Below, in pieces: positions 14,344-21,376 of a DNA stretch of 39,685 nt (its first letter is position 1; each line of letters starts with the position of its first letter). Made by a program: the position numbers and the translations under genes. This stretch comes from a virus. Under the pieces are notes generated by a model, which saw only the letters and a list, made by a program, of their open reading frames with translations, was not told the origin of the DNA and did not search any database. The stretch lies in IMG/VR virus record IMGVR_UViG_3300049215_000041, positions 1 through 39,685 of that record. One strand, 5' to 3'.

Positions 14344-15234
14344 CTATGCCGCGCCAGTGCCGCCACCCAGTACCAGCGCGATCTCACGATCAATCGGATT
14401 GATTACCGCATGGACGCCCCCCGTTGCGCGGATGGGCAGGCCTTTGAGCTGCGCATAATTGACATTGGGCCGTCCGTTGGCGTCGTCGGGAATAAAACCG
14501 CCCAGGTACGATCCTCCCCACGCTCCCCAGCGCTGTTTGAGCTTGTAGCCGCGTTTGACATCGGGACAGACGATAGTCTGCGGGAAGCCCATCAGCATAT
14601 GGCGGTGGCCCATCAGGAATAAATCCGCTTCATAGCGCCCCATTGTGTCCTCCATCGTCAGCGCCGGGCTGCCCATTTTGCGCCCACCGCCGTGGCCGTG
14701 GTGGGCATACACGGACAGCCGCCAGTTGTGGCCGGTGGTATTCCCCTTCGGGCTGTAGTGGAAGCGCAAGTCCAAGAAGCCTTCATAGCCCAGCGCCAGC
14801 GTATGCGCCCGCGTGGCGTCCAGCCCGGCGGCCCGCCCGATACGCATCACAAAATCGCTGAATACGTCGCGGGCGTTATGCTCAAGCTGCGCGGTTTCGT
14901 GATTGCCTTCCAGGAGTGCCAGGCACTTAGGCGCGATTGGGGCCAGCAATTCTTCTAGCCTGTCCAACTGCGCCAGAATGACATCAGACTTGTCGATACA
15001 CCACGGGGCCAGTGCGTCGGTGCTGCTGCGCTTGTCATTCTTGCGGCCCACAAAATCACCGTAGTCACCTCCGCCAATCCAACGGGCCAGCGGATCGGCA
15101 GCGATGCGGGCGATATCGGCCTGAAGCAGCTTCTCATCACACGCCGAATGGCCCAGGTGAATATCGGTGATGTGGTAAAGGCGTATCCTGTCGTATTCGT
15201 GCGTGTAGGTGATGTCATGCTTGATTGTCTTGAT
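14344..15234 (-). CDS. Calcineurin-like metallophosphoesterase with no canonical start codon
   Basis: About 296 aa if translation starts at the ATC at 15234 (or 15237). The metal-ligand motifs occur in order: HITDIHLGHS (D-x-H), GGGDYGDF (G-D-x-x-D variant), ALLEGNHE (G-N-H), YAHHGHGGG and LFLMGHRHM (G-H-x-H). An AAGGAG ribosome site at about 15246-15241 is followed by GAC ATC ATC AAG with no ATG, GTG or TTG. The next canonical start, a GTG at 15051, would remove the first two metal motifs. A rare AUC start, a recent mutation or a base error explains this. Phosphoesterases of this class act on DNA ends, nucleotides or phosphoproteins. Confidence 0.82.
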   Translation of the reverse strand: MKTIKHDITYTHEYDRIRLYHITDIHLGHSACDEKLLQADIARIAADPLARWIGGGDYGDFVGRKNDKRSSTDALAPWCIDKSDVILAQLDRLEELLAPIAPKCLALLEGNHETAQLEHNARDVFSDFVMRIGRAAGLDATRAHTLALGYEGFLDLRFHYSPKGNTTGHNWRLSVYAHHGHGGGRKMGSPALTMEDTMGRYEADLFLMGHRHMLMGFPQTIVCPDVKRGYKLKQRWGAWGGSYLGGFIPDDANGRPNVNYAQLKGLPIRATGGVHAVINPIDREIALVLGGGTGAA

Positions 15235-15332
15235 GATGTCTCTCCTTACTAGCGCCCGATTGCGCCCTGCCTCGCCCCCGGTACGATGTCCCTTCCTCGC
15301 CCGTGCGTAGCATCACAATTATACGAACTAAT

Positions 15333-15581
15333 CTACCATTTCAAGATCGGATCGTTCTCGGCCAACTCTTCCTCCGAAAACTGGGCTTCGATGCGTGGGT
15401 TTTTGCGTCGGCCGCCGCTGCTCATCTTGTCGGATAAGGCATCCGGACTCATGCGGCGTACCAGATACGCCTCGTGCGTGCTGGCGACCTTGATCAACCG
15501 TCGCCACGGCTGTGTGATTGACATCGCTTGCCCTGCAATGCCATCTGGCCCATCATCCGCATACAGTAGATACACTTCCAT
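15333..15581 (-). CDS. Hypothetical small protein
   Basis: 82 aa; ATG at 15581 preceded by GAGTGAGAG. It begins MEVYLLYADDGPDGIAGQAM, contains RLIKVASTHEAYLVRRM and ends acidic (EEELAENDPILKW). It is unrecognised. The opening 'vYLLYADDGPDG' looks like a small alpha/beta domain. A 98-bp gap without a gene separates it from the phosphoesterase. Confidence 0.55.
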   Translation of the reverse strand: MEVYLLYADDGPDGIAGQAMSITQPWRRLIKVASTHEAYLVRRMSPDALSDKMSSGGRRKNPRIEAQFSEEELAENDPILKW

Positions 15582-15631
15582 CTCTCACTCGCCTTTCTTG
15601 AATGGTTCCGATAACTCTGAATTATCGGTAC

Positions 15632-15865
15632 TTATTTCGAATCCATATTCCGACGCTGCTCTCCTGCCCATTTTCCAATCAGTTTCGGAATCCACATTTC
15701 TTCCGGCGCAAAAAAGATGCAGGCACATGGCGTGACATGTGTCTTCACAAAACCTGTTTTGTCGTTAAACTGATATTCGCCCTCTCCGTGGCACCGTTCG
15801 CAATCAGGATCAGGTGCACGATGAGCAGAAGGGTATTTCAGTCTAATTTCTTCAAGGGTGATCAT
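15632..15865 (-). CDS. Small Cys-rich (DnaJ-type CxxC) protein
   Basis: 77 aa from the ATG at 15865, chosen for AGGAGG 6 nt upstream; a longer frame from 15907 lacks a ribosome site and overlaps the neighbour further. It contains DPDCERCHGEGEYQF and later TPCACIFF, a CxxCxGxG half-site like that of DnaJ zinc domains plus a second Cys pair. A single zinc site is likely. Function unknown. Confidence 0.6.
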   Translation of the reverse strand: MITLEEIRLKYPSAHRAPDPDCERCHGEGEYQFNDKTGFVKTHVTPCACIFFAPEEMWIPKLIGKWAGEQRRNMDSK

Positions 15866-15891
15866 TGTCGTCCTCCTGGAATTATCTGAAC

Positions 15892-16299
15892 CTATCGCTT
15901 GTTCCACGGCTTGAACGTCCGGAGAAACTCCACATCAGGCCACATGCCGGTGAATGTGATCGCGCGGTCATCAATCGAGACGGCGGCAGCTGGCTTCTCG
16001 GTCGGAAATGAAACCTCAATGATCTGTGTGAAGCCTTCGCCACCACCAGATGCGCGCCACTTCCGACGCTGATCCGCAAACCAAAGCGCCATTGCATCCG
16101 CTCCGCCTGGCTGGTTGCTCCGGCTCGAAAACACCTGGATGTCGAAATAGGGCGCGACGGCTTCCAGGAACTCGAACAGGCCGGGTACGTAGTCATCTGG
16201 GATGACATCAGCACCCTTCCAGCCGCTGGTGTACATATGGCATACGCCGTCAAAGTCCAGACACAGGATAGGCTTGTACCGCTTCTTTTCTTCTGACAT
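15892..16299 (-). CDS. HAD-like phosphatase/kinase domain protein
   Basis: 135 aa. Motif I is KPILCLDFDGVCHMY (DxDGV), with nucleophile and acid Asp. Motif II is IQVFSSRSN (a Ser after a hydrophobic strand). A Lys in PTEKPAAAVSIDDRAITFTG supplies motifs III/IV (K and DD). Small HAD enzymes of this type in phages include nucleotide phosphatases and polynucleotide 3'-phosphatase-like proteins. The short length (no cap domain) suggests a substrate that is nucleic acid or a small sugar phosphate. It sits next to the phosphoesterase, which could form an end-processing pair. Confidence 0.78.
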   Translation of the reverse strand: MSEEKKRYKPILCLDFDGVCHMYTSGWKGADVIPDDYVPGLFEFLEAVAPYFDIQVFSSRSNQPGGADAMALWFADQRRKWRASGGGEGFTQIIEVSFPTEKPAAAVSIDDRAITFTGMWPDVEFLRTFKPWNKR

Positions 16300-16356
16300 T
16301 TCGTCTCCTTAATAATTGATTACGTCAAGTGTCATCATATTGCCTGATACCGGAAC

Positions 16357-16620
16357 TTACGAAAATACTGCTTTTCTTTTGAATTTGTCCGGCAGGCTGG
16401 TGATCTGCGTGCCGCCCAGGTAGAGATACCCGCCGACAGACAGACCGTCCGGCAGGCTGGTGATCTGCGTGTCACTCAGGTCGAGCGAGCCGCCCACGGT
16501 CAGGCTGTCCGGCAGGCTGGTGATCTGCGTGCCGCCCAGGTCGAGAGTACCGCCGACAGACAGACCGTCCGGCAGGCTGGTGATCTGCGTGTTCCGCCAA
16601 TTATGCGCAATAATCGACAC
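16357..16620 (-). CDS. Short leucine-rich-type repeat protein
   Basis: 87 aa; the ATG at 16620 directly follows the stop of the upstream gene. It contains about 3.5 repeats of 20 residues with consensus TQITSLPDGLSVGGTLDLGG. Each repeat pairs an LP turn with an LDL strand, like the simple LRR-type solenoid repeats seen in BspA-like and other bacterial repeat proteins. The short tail KFKRKAVFS is basic. At DNA level the repeat is an almost exact 60-bp tandem. It is too short for a full solenoid, so it may be an expanding or contracting binding module. Role unknown. Confidence 0.65.
   Translation of the reverse strand: MSIIAHNWRNTQITSLPDGLSVGGTLDLGGTQITSLPDSLTVGGSLDLSDTQITSLPDGLSVGGYLYLGGTQITSLPDKFKRKAVFS
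16387..16591. repeat. 60-bp tandem repeat within LRR-like gene
   Basis: Units start at 16387, 16447, 16507 and 16567, each opening with gtccggcaggctggtgatct; the last is partial. Units differ by only a few bases, so copy number probably varies by slippage or recombination in 20-residue steps without breaking the frame. Confidence 0.92.
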
Positions 16621-16809
16621 CTACAAGCCAGTACGAACAACCACGTCTCCAGCCGGATTAAACGTAAAAACGTGCCCGCATACATGGCAGATATATTTGT
16701 GCTTCAACTTGCCGCTTGATTTCAGATAAGGATACTTCGCCCCCCATTGCGATCCTGAAATTAAGCCGCGGCATCTTTCACACCGTATAGTCTTGTTTAC
16801 ATGCACCAT
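16621..16809 (-). CDS. Zinc-ribbon protein
   Basis: 62 aa. It begins MVHVNKTIRCERCRGLISGS and later has KYICHVCGHVFTFNP, two CxxC knuckles about 30 residues apart, a classic zinc ribbon. The basic middle (KSSGKLKHK) supports nucleic-acid binding. Adjacent to the LRR-like gene and probably co-translated. Confidence 0.65.
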   Translation of the reverse strand: MVHVNKTIRCERCRGLISGSQWGAKYPYLKSSGKLKHKYICHVCGHVFTFNPAGDVVVRTGL

Positions 16810-16852
16810 CTCTCAATTCCTTTCCAGTGCGCATATCGCCAATTATGTGAAG

Positions 16853-17002
16853 TTATTTCTTGCAATTCGGGCAGCGCTTGAACTGGCCCGGTATCGGCTT
16901 TGCATAATCTCGGCCATCGCTGGGCGGCTTGGCGCTGCTGCCTGACCACGCCCACCATATAGGTACAACCTTGCTGTCATTGCATCGCTTACACTTTGGC
17001 AT
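16853..17002 (-). CDS. Small zinc-ribbon protein
   Basis: 49 aa; ATG at 17002 with AAAGGA 5 nt upstream. The frame starts MPKCKRCNDSKVVPIWWAWS and ends FKRCPNCKK, giving two CxxC motifs. The longer frame upstream of this ATG overlaps the neighbouring zinc protein and is rejected. Confidence 0.62.
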   Translation of the reverse strand: MPKCKRCNDSKVVPIWWAWSGSSAKPPSDGRDYAKPIPGQFKRCPNCKK

Positions 17003-17048
17003 GTTGATCCTTTCGTGAGGAATATCGTTACCTACAGCCGCCCGTAGC

Positions 17049-17234
17049 TTACGGCTCGTCCTGCGCCCTGTCGGGCGGCTCGCTCGGATCACGCATTCCT
17101 TCATGCCATCCGAAGATACAACCACCGCACACCATATCTTCTCCGACGACATGCGCGGTGCAGGCGCATTCCGGGCAGGTGCAATAATACGGATACAATT
17201 CGTCCAACTCGTCCCATTCGTCCCAATCATCCAT
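17049..17234 (-). CDS. Acidic Cys-rich small protein
   Basis: 61 aa; the start overlaps the end of the ASCH gene region. A very acidic, aromatic N terminus (MDDWDEWDELDELYPYY) is followed by CTCPECACTAHVV and VCGGCIFGWHEG. Four to six Cys residues could bind one zinc. The acidic front may mimic DNA, a trait of some anti-restriction proteins, but this is speculative. Confidence 0.58.
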   Translation of the reverse strand: MDDWDEWDELDELYPYYCTCPECACTAHVVGEDMVCGGCIFGWHEGMRDPSEPPDRAQDEP

Positions 17235-17239
17235 TGCTA

Positions 17240-17770
17240 CTATCCTCCTTCGGCTTCAACCAACTCGAAGCTGATAACCCAAACGTCTGGGCTGGCTTCC
17301 CATCCCTTCACCGGGTCATTGGCGTAGAGGCCATCCCATATGGCTTTGAAGGCATCGTGTATTTCATTACGGAAAACCCCGCGCCATTCGACGCCCTCGC
17401 GAACACAATCCTCTGTACTGATATCCTGCAACTTCTCCCGCCGTATCGCGGTGATACGCAACCGGGCCAGATGCCAGCCATTCGCCAGCAGCGCCTTCTT
17501 TGTCCAGTGCTTATACTTTTCGCGCACCTGCGGATCTAGCGTGGAAACGCCGTCCTTGATAAATATCGTGCGCTGGCCGCGGCCCGGCTGGATGGCGTAG
17601 GTTTTGCCAACTTCATATGCCGTGCGCCCACCGGGATATCCCTGACTGATTCGGATGATAGAGCAAGATTTATCGGCGCGCACAAGGCCATCTTCCGGTT
17701 TAACAACCCGCCGCGTCATCGTCTTTGCCCCGCTCAATATCAGCGTGCAATTCTCAGGTGTAAATTGCAT
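17240..17770 (-). CDS. ASCH-domain protein
   Basis: 176 aa from the ATG at 17770 (sharing TGATG with the preceding stop). The N terminus MQFTPENCTLILSGAKTMTRR matches the ASCH opening ('...i..G.KT.T.R'), and LARLRITAIRREKLQDIS and EGVEWRGVFRNEIHDAFKAI match the later part. VWVISFEL gives the last strand. ASCH domains are PUA-like RNA-binding or base-modifying hydrolase folds and are common in phages. Likely an RNA or nucleotide binder. An upstream extension from 17881 is rejected because it overlaps the TM gene in another frame. Confidence 0.8.
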   Translation of the reverse strand: MQFTPENCTLILSGAKTMTRRVVKPEDGLVRADKSCSIIRISQGYPGGRTAYEVGKTYAIQPGRGQRTIFIKDGVSTLDPQVREKYKHWTKKALLANGWHLARLRITAIRREKLQDISTEDCVREGVEWRGVFRNEIHDAFKAIWDGLYANDPVKGWEASPDVWVISFELVEAEGG

Positions 17771-17901
17771 CACATCCCCCTCACGGCGCGCCACAGCCAC
17801 ACCAGCATCACGGCGGTGGCGACGACACTCAGCGCGGCCAGCGCGAAAGCGATTGCGCAGCCGACGCGCGACAAGTCCCACGGGTGGCTAGTCGGTTTCA
17901 T
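17770..17901 (-). CDS. Single-TM small protein upstream of ASCH gene
   Basis: 43 aa; ATG at 17901 with CAGGAG 8 nt upstream; the stop overlaps the ASCH start (TGATG). After a short polar N terminus (MKPTSHPWDLSRVG) comes one hydrophobic helix (AIAFALAALSVVATAVMLVW) and a basic end. A small membrane protein of unknown role. Translational coupling with the ASCH gene supports that it is real. Confidence 0.6.
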   Translation of the reverse strand: MKPTSHPWDLSRVGCAIAFALAALSVVATAVMLVWLWRAVRGM

Positions 17902-18113
17902 TGTCCATGCTCCTGAATAAACCGTATATATTCGCGCTCAGTCTCATCTAGCACTTTTTCGGGCTTGTCGCCCCTGCATACATGGCAGTTATAACCCATT
18001 CCGATTTCATGCCCTTTAATGCGGCAAATATCACAGCAATTTGTAATACAATCGCCTTCCAAGTGCCCGCGCCCACAATGTAAACACGTTACGTAATGTT
18101 GTCCTATTGGCAT
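17898..18113 (-). CDS. Zinc-finger-type small protein
   Basis: 71 aa from the ATG at 18113 (TGGAG upstream). Cys pairs: VTCLHCGRGHLEG, NCCDICRIKGHE and YNCHVCRGDKP. The arrangement suggests two zinc sites. A charged helix ends the protein (DETEREYIRFIQEHGQ). Unrecognised family. Confidence 0.6.
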   Translation of the reverse strand: MPIGQHYVTCLHCGRGHLEGDCITNCCDICRIKGHEIGMGYNCHVCRGDKPEKVLDETEREYIRFIQEHGQ

Positions 18114-18130
18114 ATCTCCACTCTCCATTG

Positions 18131-18427
18131 CTATAACTCATACCACCCGCGCTGATAGTCCCATTCCTGTGCCAGGGTTATCAGCTTGGCCTCAGACTGC
18201 TGCGTGCTGTGGCTGTCGTTGTTGACGCGGTACACGCACCCCGTCCGCCAACAGCGCAGGCACGTCCAACACATGACGCCGTACTCCATGCGGTTATCTA
18301 ATCCTAGCACGATAACCACGACTTCGCGACCACAGCACATGCGGCCAACAAGCGGCCTTTCAGCCGGGCGCAGGTGCCACGCGCGCATGTCGGCGATGGT
18401 GATTGCTTCGGGTAGCACGGGTGTCAT
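18131..18427 (-). CDS. Small Cys-containing hypothetical protein
   Basis: 98 aa from the ATG at 18427, which overlaps the preceding stop (ATGA). Begins MTPVLPEAITIADMRAWHLR; contains GRMCCGREVVVIVLG and a Cys cluster CWTCLRCWRTGC. Ends in SEAKLITLAQEWDYQRGWYEL. A zinc-knuckle domain with a beta core is likely. Function unknown. Confidence 0.58.
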   Translation of the reverse strand: MTPVLPEAITIADMRAWHLRPAERPLVGRMCCGREVVVIVLGLDNRMEYGVMCWTCLRCWRTGCVYRVNNDSHSTQQSEAKLITLAQEWDYQRGWYEL

Positions 18428-18621
18428 GCTATGGCCTCGAATTTTGGAGCCATGACAAGTCCGCGATTGCACTGTCGCTTCCATTCAATTTGCATATCCA
18501 GCATTTTATCGAAGTGCTTCTCTGAAGTGGCACGATTACGACATGCTAACATGCGGGCCAAGTCATTATCATCCGCGTGCATAATCAAGGCCCATTCATT
18601 AATCCGCAGATAGTCACTCAT
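18424..18621 (-). CDS. Small hypothetical helical protein
   Basis: 65 aa; begins MSDYLRINEWALIMHADDND and continues with a charged helix (EKHFDKMLDMQIEWKRQCNR). Overlaps both neighbours (ATGA junctions). No family recognised. Confidence 0.55.
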   Translation of the reverse strand: MSDYLRINEWALIMHADDNDLARMLACRNRATSEKHFDKMLDMQIEWKRQCNRGLVMAPKFEAIA

Positions 18622-19052
18622 TCCTTCATCCCTCCAATCTCGAATATCTCATAGAATGCCTCTTCAAACGGGTGCATCACACGCGCCGTGCTGCGATTGC
18701 TCGGCATCAGCGGCAGGCCAAGCGCCGCGTCTTCAATCTCGCATAGTAGGCCGGGTGTCGCCTCCCACAGTACCGGGCGCGCGCAGACGGCGTACAGCGG
18801 GCAGTACACCAGCGTCGTGCCGTTGCCGCCCGTCACACAGCCCGCCGGTATCCAGCCGATGCGGGCAGTCATAATCTCGGCGTAGGTGGCGCGGCGCTTG
18901 CCGGAAGTCTCGACGGCCTTGTGATTGCGGTGGCGGCTGCGCGAATTGGTGCAGGCGCGGCACCATGACTGCCGCTGGCCGCGATCCGCCCGCACGTCGA
19001 AGGCGGCTTCGGGCTTCGTCTTGCCGCAGTGGACACAGCGCTTATTATTCAT
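18618..19052 (-). CDS. HNH-like zinc-finger protein (no clear nuclease motif)
   Basis: 144 aa; start overlaps the previous stop (TAATG). The N terminus (KRCVHCGKTKPEAAFDVRAD, then WCRACTNSRSRHRNHKA) is a two-knuckle zinc domain like that in front of many phage HNH nucleases ('C..C.k..p...F......r...C..C'). A second half with YCPLYAVCARPVLWEATPGL has more Cys. I see no intact HNH triad, so this is probably a DNA-binding relative rather than a working nuclease. Confidence 0.6.
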   Translation of the reverse strand: MNNKRCVHCGKTKPEAAFDVRADRGQRQSWCRACTNSRSRHRNHKAVETSGKRRATYAEIMTARIGWIPAGCVTGGNGTTLVYCPLYAVCARPVLWEATPGLLCEIEDAALGLPLMPSNRSTARVMHPFEEAFYEIFEIGGMKE

Positions 19053-19777
19053 TATTCCACCTCACCGCGTAGATATTGCATGAGCCTGTCCGTCTGCCAT
19101 TGAATCTCGGCGTCCCTGGCGGCGGCCCAGGCGGCGTCCATGGCGGCGTCCCCGGCGGCGGCCCAGGCGGCGTCCCAGGCGGCGTCCCCGGCGGCGGCCC
19201 AGGCGGCGGCCCAGGCGGCGGCCCAGGCGGCGTCCCTGGCGGCGGCCCAGGCGGCGGCCCAGGCGGCGTCCCTGGCGGCGGCCCTGGCGGCGGCCCAGGC
19301 GGCGTCCCAGGCGGCGTCCCTGACGGCGTCCATTTCTTGATCTGTGACGTTACCATTGGCGAAGGCGCGAGCAACGACAATAGCATTAATGCTTCTCTCG
19401 TCCGGCTTATCAATTAACGCCAATGCACGTTCCGCACAATCACAAGCAAACAACCGCGCAGTTTTATCATTCCAGGTAGTCAAGCGATATAAAAGCCGCG
19501 CCTTGCGTACAACAATCTTATCTGGCGCGGCCTCAACGTCGCCCTTATATTCTGCGACAAACAGCGCCGGGCCAAGCCATTGAAGCACGTCACCCACTCG
19601 GAACAGATGATAGCCATTCTCACAAGCAACCAAAACACCTTCAATAGGCTTCATCCATTTTCCGGGCTTCGTGGCCGTTGGCAAATGCCAACCACCGCGC
19701 CCCGCATGGTGACAGCTTCCGTCCTCATTAAGCACTTTGAACAAGGTTGCGTCCGTCAAATCGTAATGCGTAGTCAT
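19052..19777 (-). CDS. Phage/actinobacterial-type protein with Ala-Trp helical repeats
   Basis: 241 aa; CGGAGAG upstream of the ATG at 19777. Residues 1-110 form a globular part: a Trp-rich 'GGWHLP' turn, GKWMKPIEGVLVACENGYHLFR and VLQWLGPALFVAEYKG. A helical domain follows (RLFACDCAERALALIDKPD). Residues about 150-225 are repeats of AAWAAA/ RDAAWDAAW with a periodic Trp or Arg, then WQTDRLMQYLRGEVE. Similar globular-plus-Ala-repeat proteins are known in phages and actinobacteria without assigned function. The repeats likely form a long amphipathic helix or coil. Confidence 0.68.
   Translation of the reverse strand: MTTHYDLTDATLFKVLNEDGSCHHAGRGGWHLPTATKPGKWMKPIEGVLVACENGYHLFRVGDVLQWLGPALFVAEYKGDVEAAPDKIVVRKARLLYRLTTWNDKTARLFACDCAERALALIDKPDERSINAIVVARAFANGNVTDQEMDAVRDAAWDAAWAAARAAARDAAWAAAWAAARDAAWAAAWAAAWAAAGDAAWDAAWAAAGDAAMDAAWAAARDAEIQWQTDRLMQYLRGEVE
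19108..19334. repeat. GC-rich short tandem repeats coding Ala/Trp helix
   Basis: Units of about 9-15 bases (gcggcgtcc, ctggcggcggcccag) repeat across roughly 225 bp. All three frames on both strands stay open, which creates collagen-like shadow frames (Gly-Pro or Pro-Gly repeats). The real frame encodes the AAWAAAR/DAAW repeat. Copy number is expected to vary. Confidence 0.85.
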
Positions 19778-19808
19778 TTCTTTCTCTCCGTGATAATGAT
19801 GGCGCGGG

Positions 19809-20081
19809 TTAATCCCGCCCCATAATAAACATATCGTCCGGTTTCGCCGTCAGGCTTTCCGCCAGCCATTCCGGCCCTGTCGTCGCGCCGCAGTCCGGGC
19901 AGCGCGTCACAATCGTCAGCCGCCCATTCACGTGCGTGGCGGCGCTGACAAACCACCCGCTGCGGGCATCGAGCTGTACATTGAATAGCCGGTGGCAGCC
20001 GTCAGTGCCACAGAAGCGCGTGGCGAATGTGGAGTCCGGCTGTTTGCGCGGGATTGGCGCGCGGAGATCTGCGCTAGGCAT
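19809..20081 (-). CDS. Zinc-finger-type small protein
   Basis: 90 aa. Contains FCGTDGCHRLFNVQLDARSG and later VTRCPDCGATTGPEW, two Cys pairs about 35 residues apart. This zinc-ribbon pattern resembles TFIIS/com-like proteins. It overlaps the end of the replication gene and may be coupled to it. Its stop lies inside a short hairpin. Confidence 0.6.
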   Translation of the reverse strand: MPSADLRAPIPRKQPDSTFATRFCGTDGCHRLFNVQLDARSGWFVSAATHVNGRLTIVTRCPDCGATTGPEWLAESLTAKPDDMFIMGRD

Positions 20082-20931
20082 TGGCGGCCTCCGATTCAGC
20101 TATGACGGTGAATGGCGCGTCAGCAAACAGTTGCGCAGCCGCCCGATTGAATACGATAGACACTCGCTTGTTAAATCTCTCGGCCTGGCGGGCGTCGATG
20201 GCGGTGATTACCATAACGCCATTCTCAAATCGCAGCGCCTGGGCTTTCTTGTATTCGTTGGCAACCTCGGAAGGTAATTGCCGCAAAGTGTCAGAAAGAA
20301 GAGCCGCCCATTTCTGGTTAATCTCAGGGGAAATCTCTGGTGTATTCTCAGTATTTGTATTGGCTTCCAATCCAATAGCCTGTCGGTTTCCATTCGGCGG
20401 CCTATCGGTTTCAAATCCTACACCGTCCCCGATTCCAATCGCATGCCTATCGGTTTCAATCCCAATAGGGGGGTATGTTATTTCGATTACTTTATCGGCA
20501 AACAACTGCACGAATAATACGTTTCCCAATTTGACGCCACCCACATTCACAGTAAGAAAATGTTTTTTAATCAGCGCTTTATCTTCAAGCCTGTCTGTGG
20601 CGTCTGCAACTTGAAACTTAGTAAAACCAAACAGGTCAGCGAATGCCTGATAACTACGCTGCAACATTTCGCCCTTGAATTTCTTTCGATAGCCGATATG
20701 TCGTCCTGTGTCCTCATCTCTGATTTCAATAGGGCGATACCAGTACACAATATCGGCCAGGATCATCATCGCCACAAGGTCAGGCTTGCCGCGTGTCTCA
20801 CGCTTACCAATGGGCAAGCGAAGCTCTGGCGCGTTATACCATGAATGCGGGATAATGTTGCCGACAAACTCCACGCCCGTCAGCGCCATTACGGCTTCAT
20901 TGCCCTTGATATCATAGCCACGCTGTTTCAT
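20074..20931 (-). CDS. Replication initiator (winged-helix + DnaA-N-like domain)
   Basis: 285 aa; the start overlaps the preceding stop (ATGA). Residues about 30-150 form a winged-helix region: YRKKFKGEMLQRSYQAFADL, TKFQVADATDRLEDKALIKK and a beta wing VGGVKLGNVLFVQLF. A low-complexity linker (about 155-195) is encoded by tandem iterons. The C-terminal 80 residues (WAALLSDTLRQLPSEVANEY, then GVMVITAIDARQAERF) resemble the DnaA N-terminal domain that recruits helicase. This is the design of lambda O-like/phage primosomal initiators, where the origin lies inside the initiator gene. Confidence 0.72.
   Translation of the reverse strand: MKQRGYDIKGNEAVMALTGVEFVGNIIPHSWYNAPELRLPIGKRETRGKPDLVAMMILADIVYWYRPIEIRDEDTGRHIGYRKKFKGEMLQRSYQAFADLFGFTKFQVADATDRLEDKALIKKHFLTVNVGGVKLGNVLFVQLFADKVIEITYPPIGIETDRHAIGIGDGVGFETDRPPNGNRQAIGLEANTNTENTPEISPEINQKWAALLSDTLRQLPSEVANEYKKAQALRFENGVMVITAIDARQAERFNKRVSIVFNRAAAQLFADAPFTVIAESEAANA
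20361..20463. repeat. Iteron array, candidate replication origin
   Basis: Five direct copies related to TCGGTTTCAATCC start at 20361, 20383, 20405, 20428 (weak) and 20450, a spacing of 22-23 bp (two helical turns). They lie inside the replication initiator gene, as lambda ori iterons lie in gene O. AT-rich sequence flanks the array on both sides. Confidence 0.7.
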
Positions 20932-21359
20932 TTGGCACGTCCAAAATATCTATTCCAATCAAAAGTATTGGCGGCCCTTTTGGCGGTCAGTTTTTTTTGC
21001 TGCTGAATAAACCATTCTTGAGATTTATATTCGAGAGCCAATCGGGCAATGTTATCCATTAAAACCGGATTGGTAATCTGTGCTTGTACCTTTAATGCTT
21101 CGTGATATACAAAGCTATACCATTCTCCCTTAACGTGGCAGTGCCGATATTCTCCCAATAACCAACGTTCAATTTCTTCTGCCTGTGTAGACATTGGGTA
21201 TTCCAGAGGATCGGAATGGGCCACCAGGACAAGATCGAATGGTATTCCGGCACGTATGGCTTGAATTCTTTTTTCTGGCGCGCCGCTTGTAATTCCCAAC
21301 TTGTACCAATTATTTATATCAGCCATTGCCATATAGACAAACATTTGTTGTATATACAT
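20928..21359 (-). CDS. GIY-YIG-superfamily protein (T5orf172/MUG113-like)
   Basis: 143 aa. The N-terminal part has FVYMAMADINNWYKLGITSG (vYm....WYKiGiT), PEKRIQAIRAG, PFDLVLVAHSDP and a Glu-containing helix (STQAEEIERWLLGEYRHCHV), then KGEWYSF. These match the T5orf172 and MUG113 families of the GIY-YIG fold. The catalytic Arg (EKR) and Glu (AEEIE) appear kept, so nicking or cleavage of DNA is plausible. It lies right upstream of the replication gene in the same operon. Confidence 0.72.
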   Translation of the reverse strand: MYIQQMFVYMAMADINNWYKLGITSGAPEKRIQAIRAGIPFDLVLVAHSDPLEYPMSTQAEEIERWLLGEYRHCHVKGEWYSFVYHEALKVQAQITNPVLMDNIARLALEYKSQEWFIQQQKKLTAKRAANTFDWNRYFGRAK

Positions 21360-21376
21360 ATTCTCAATTCCTCATG

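Noticed and set aside
14955-15218. 87-codon minus-strand frame starting at an ATG over the phosphoesterase start region
   Set aside because: It is in another frame from the conserved DIHLGH and GGGDYGDF motifs; its own sequence is Ser/Arg/Thr-rich without features.
19045-19340. CRISPR-like array at the GC-rich repeats
   Set aside because: The units are 9-15 bp without unique spacers and they encode a helical repeat in frame. No cas genes are present.
19076-19417. Collagen-like Gly-Pro repeat frame on the plus strand (and a Pro-rich frame at 19045-19413 on the minus strand)
   Set aside because: Both are shadow frames of the GC-rich repeat inside the Ala/Trp-repeat gene. They lack ribosome sites and overlap a frame with clear globular sequence.
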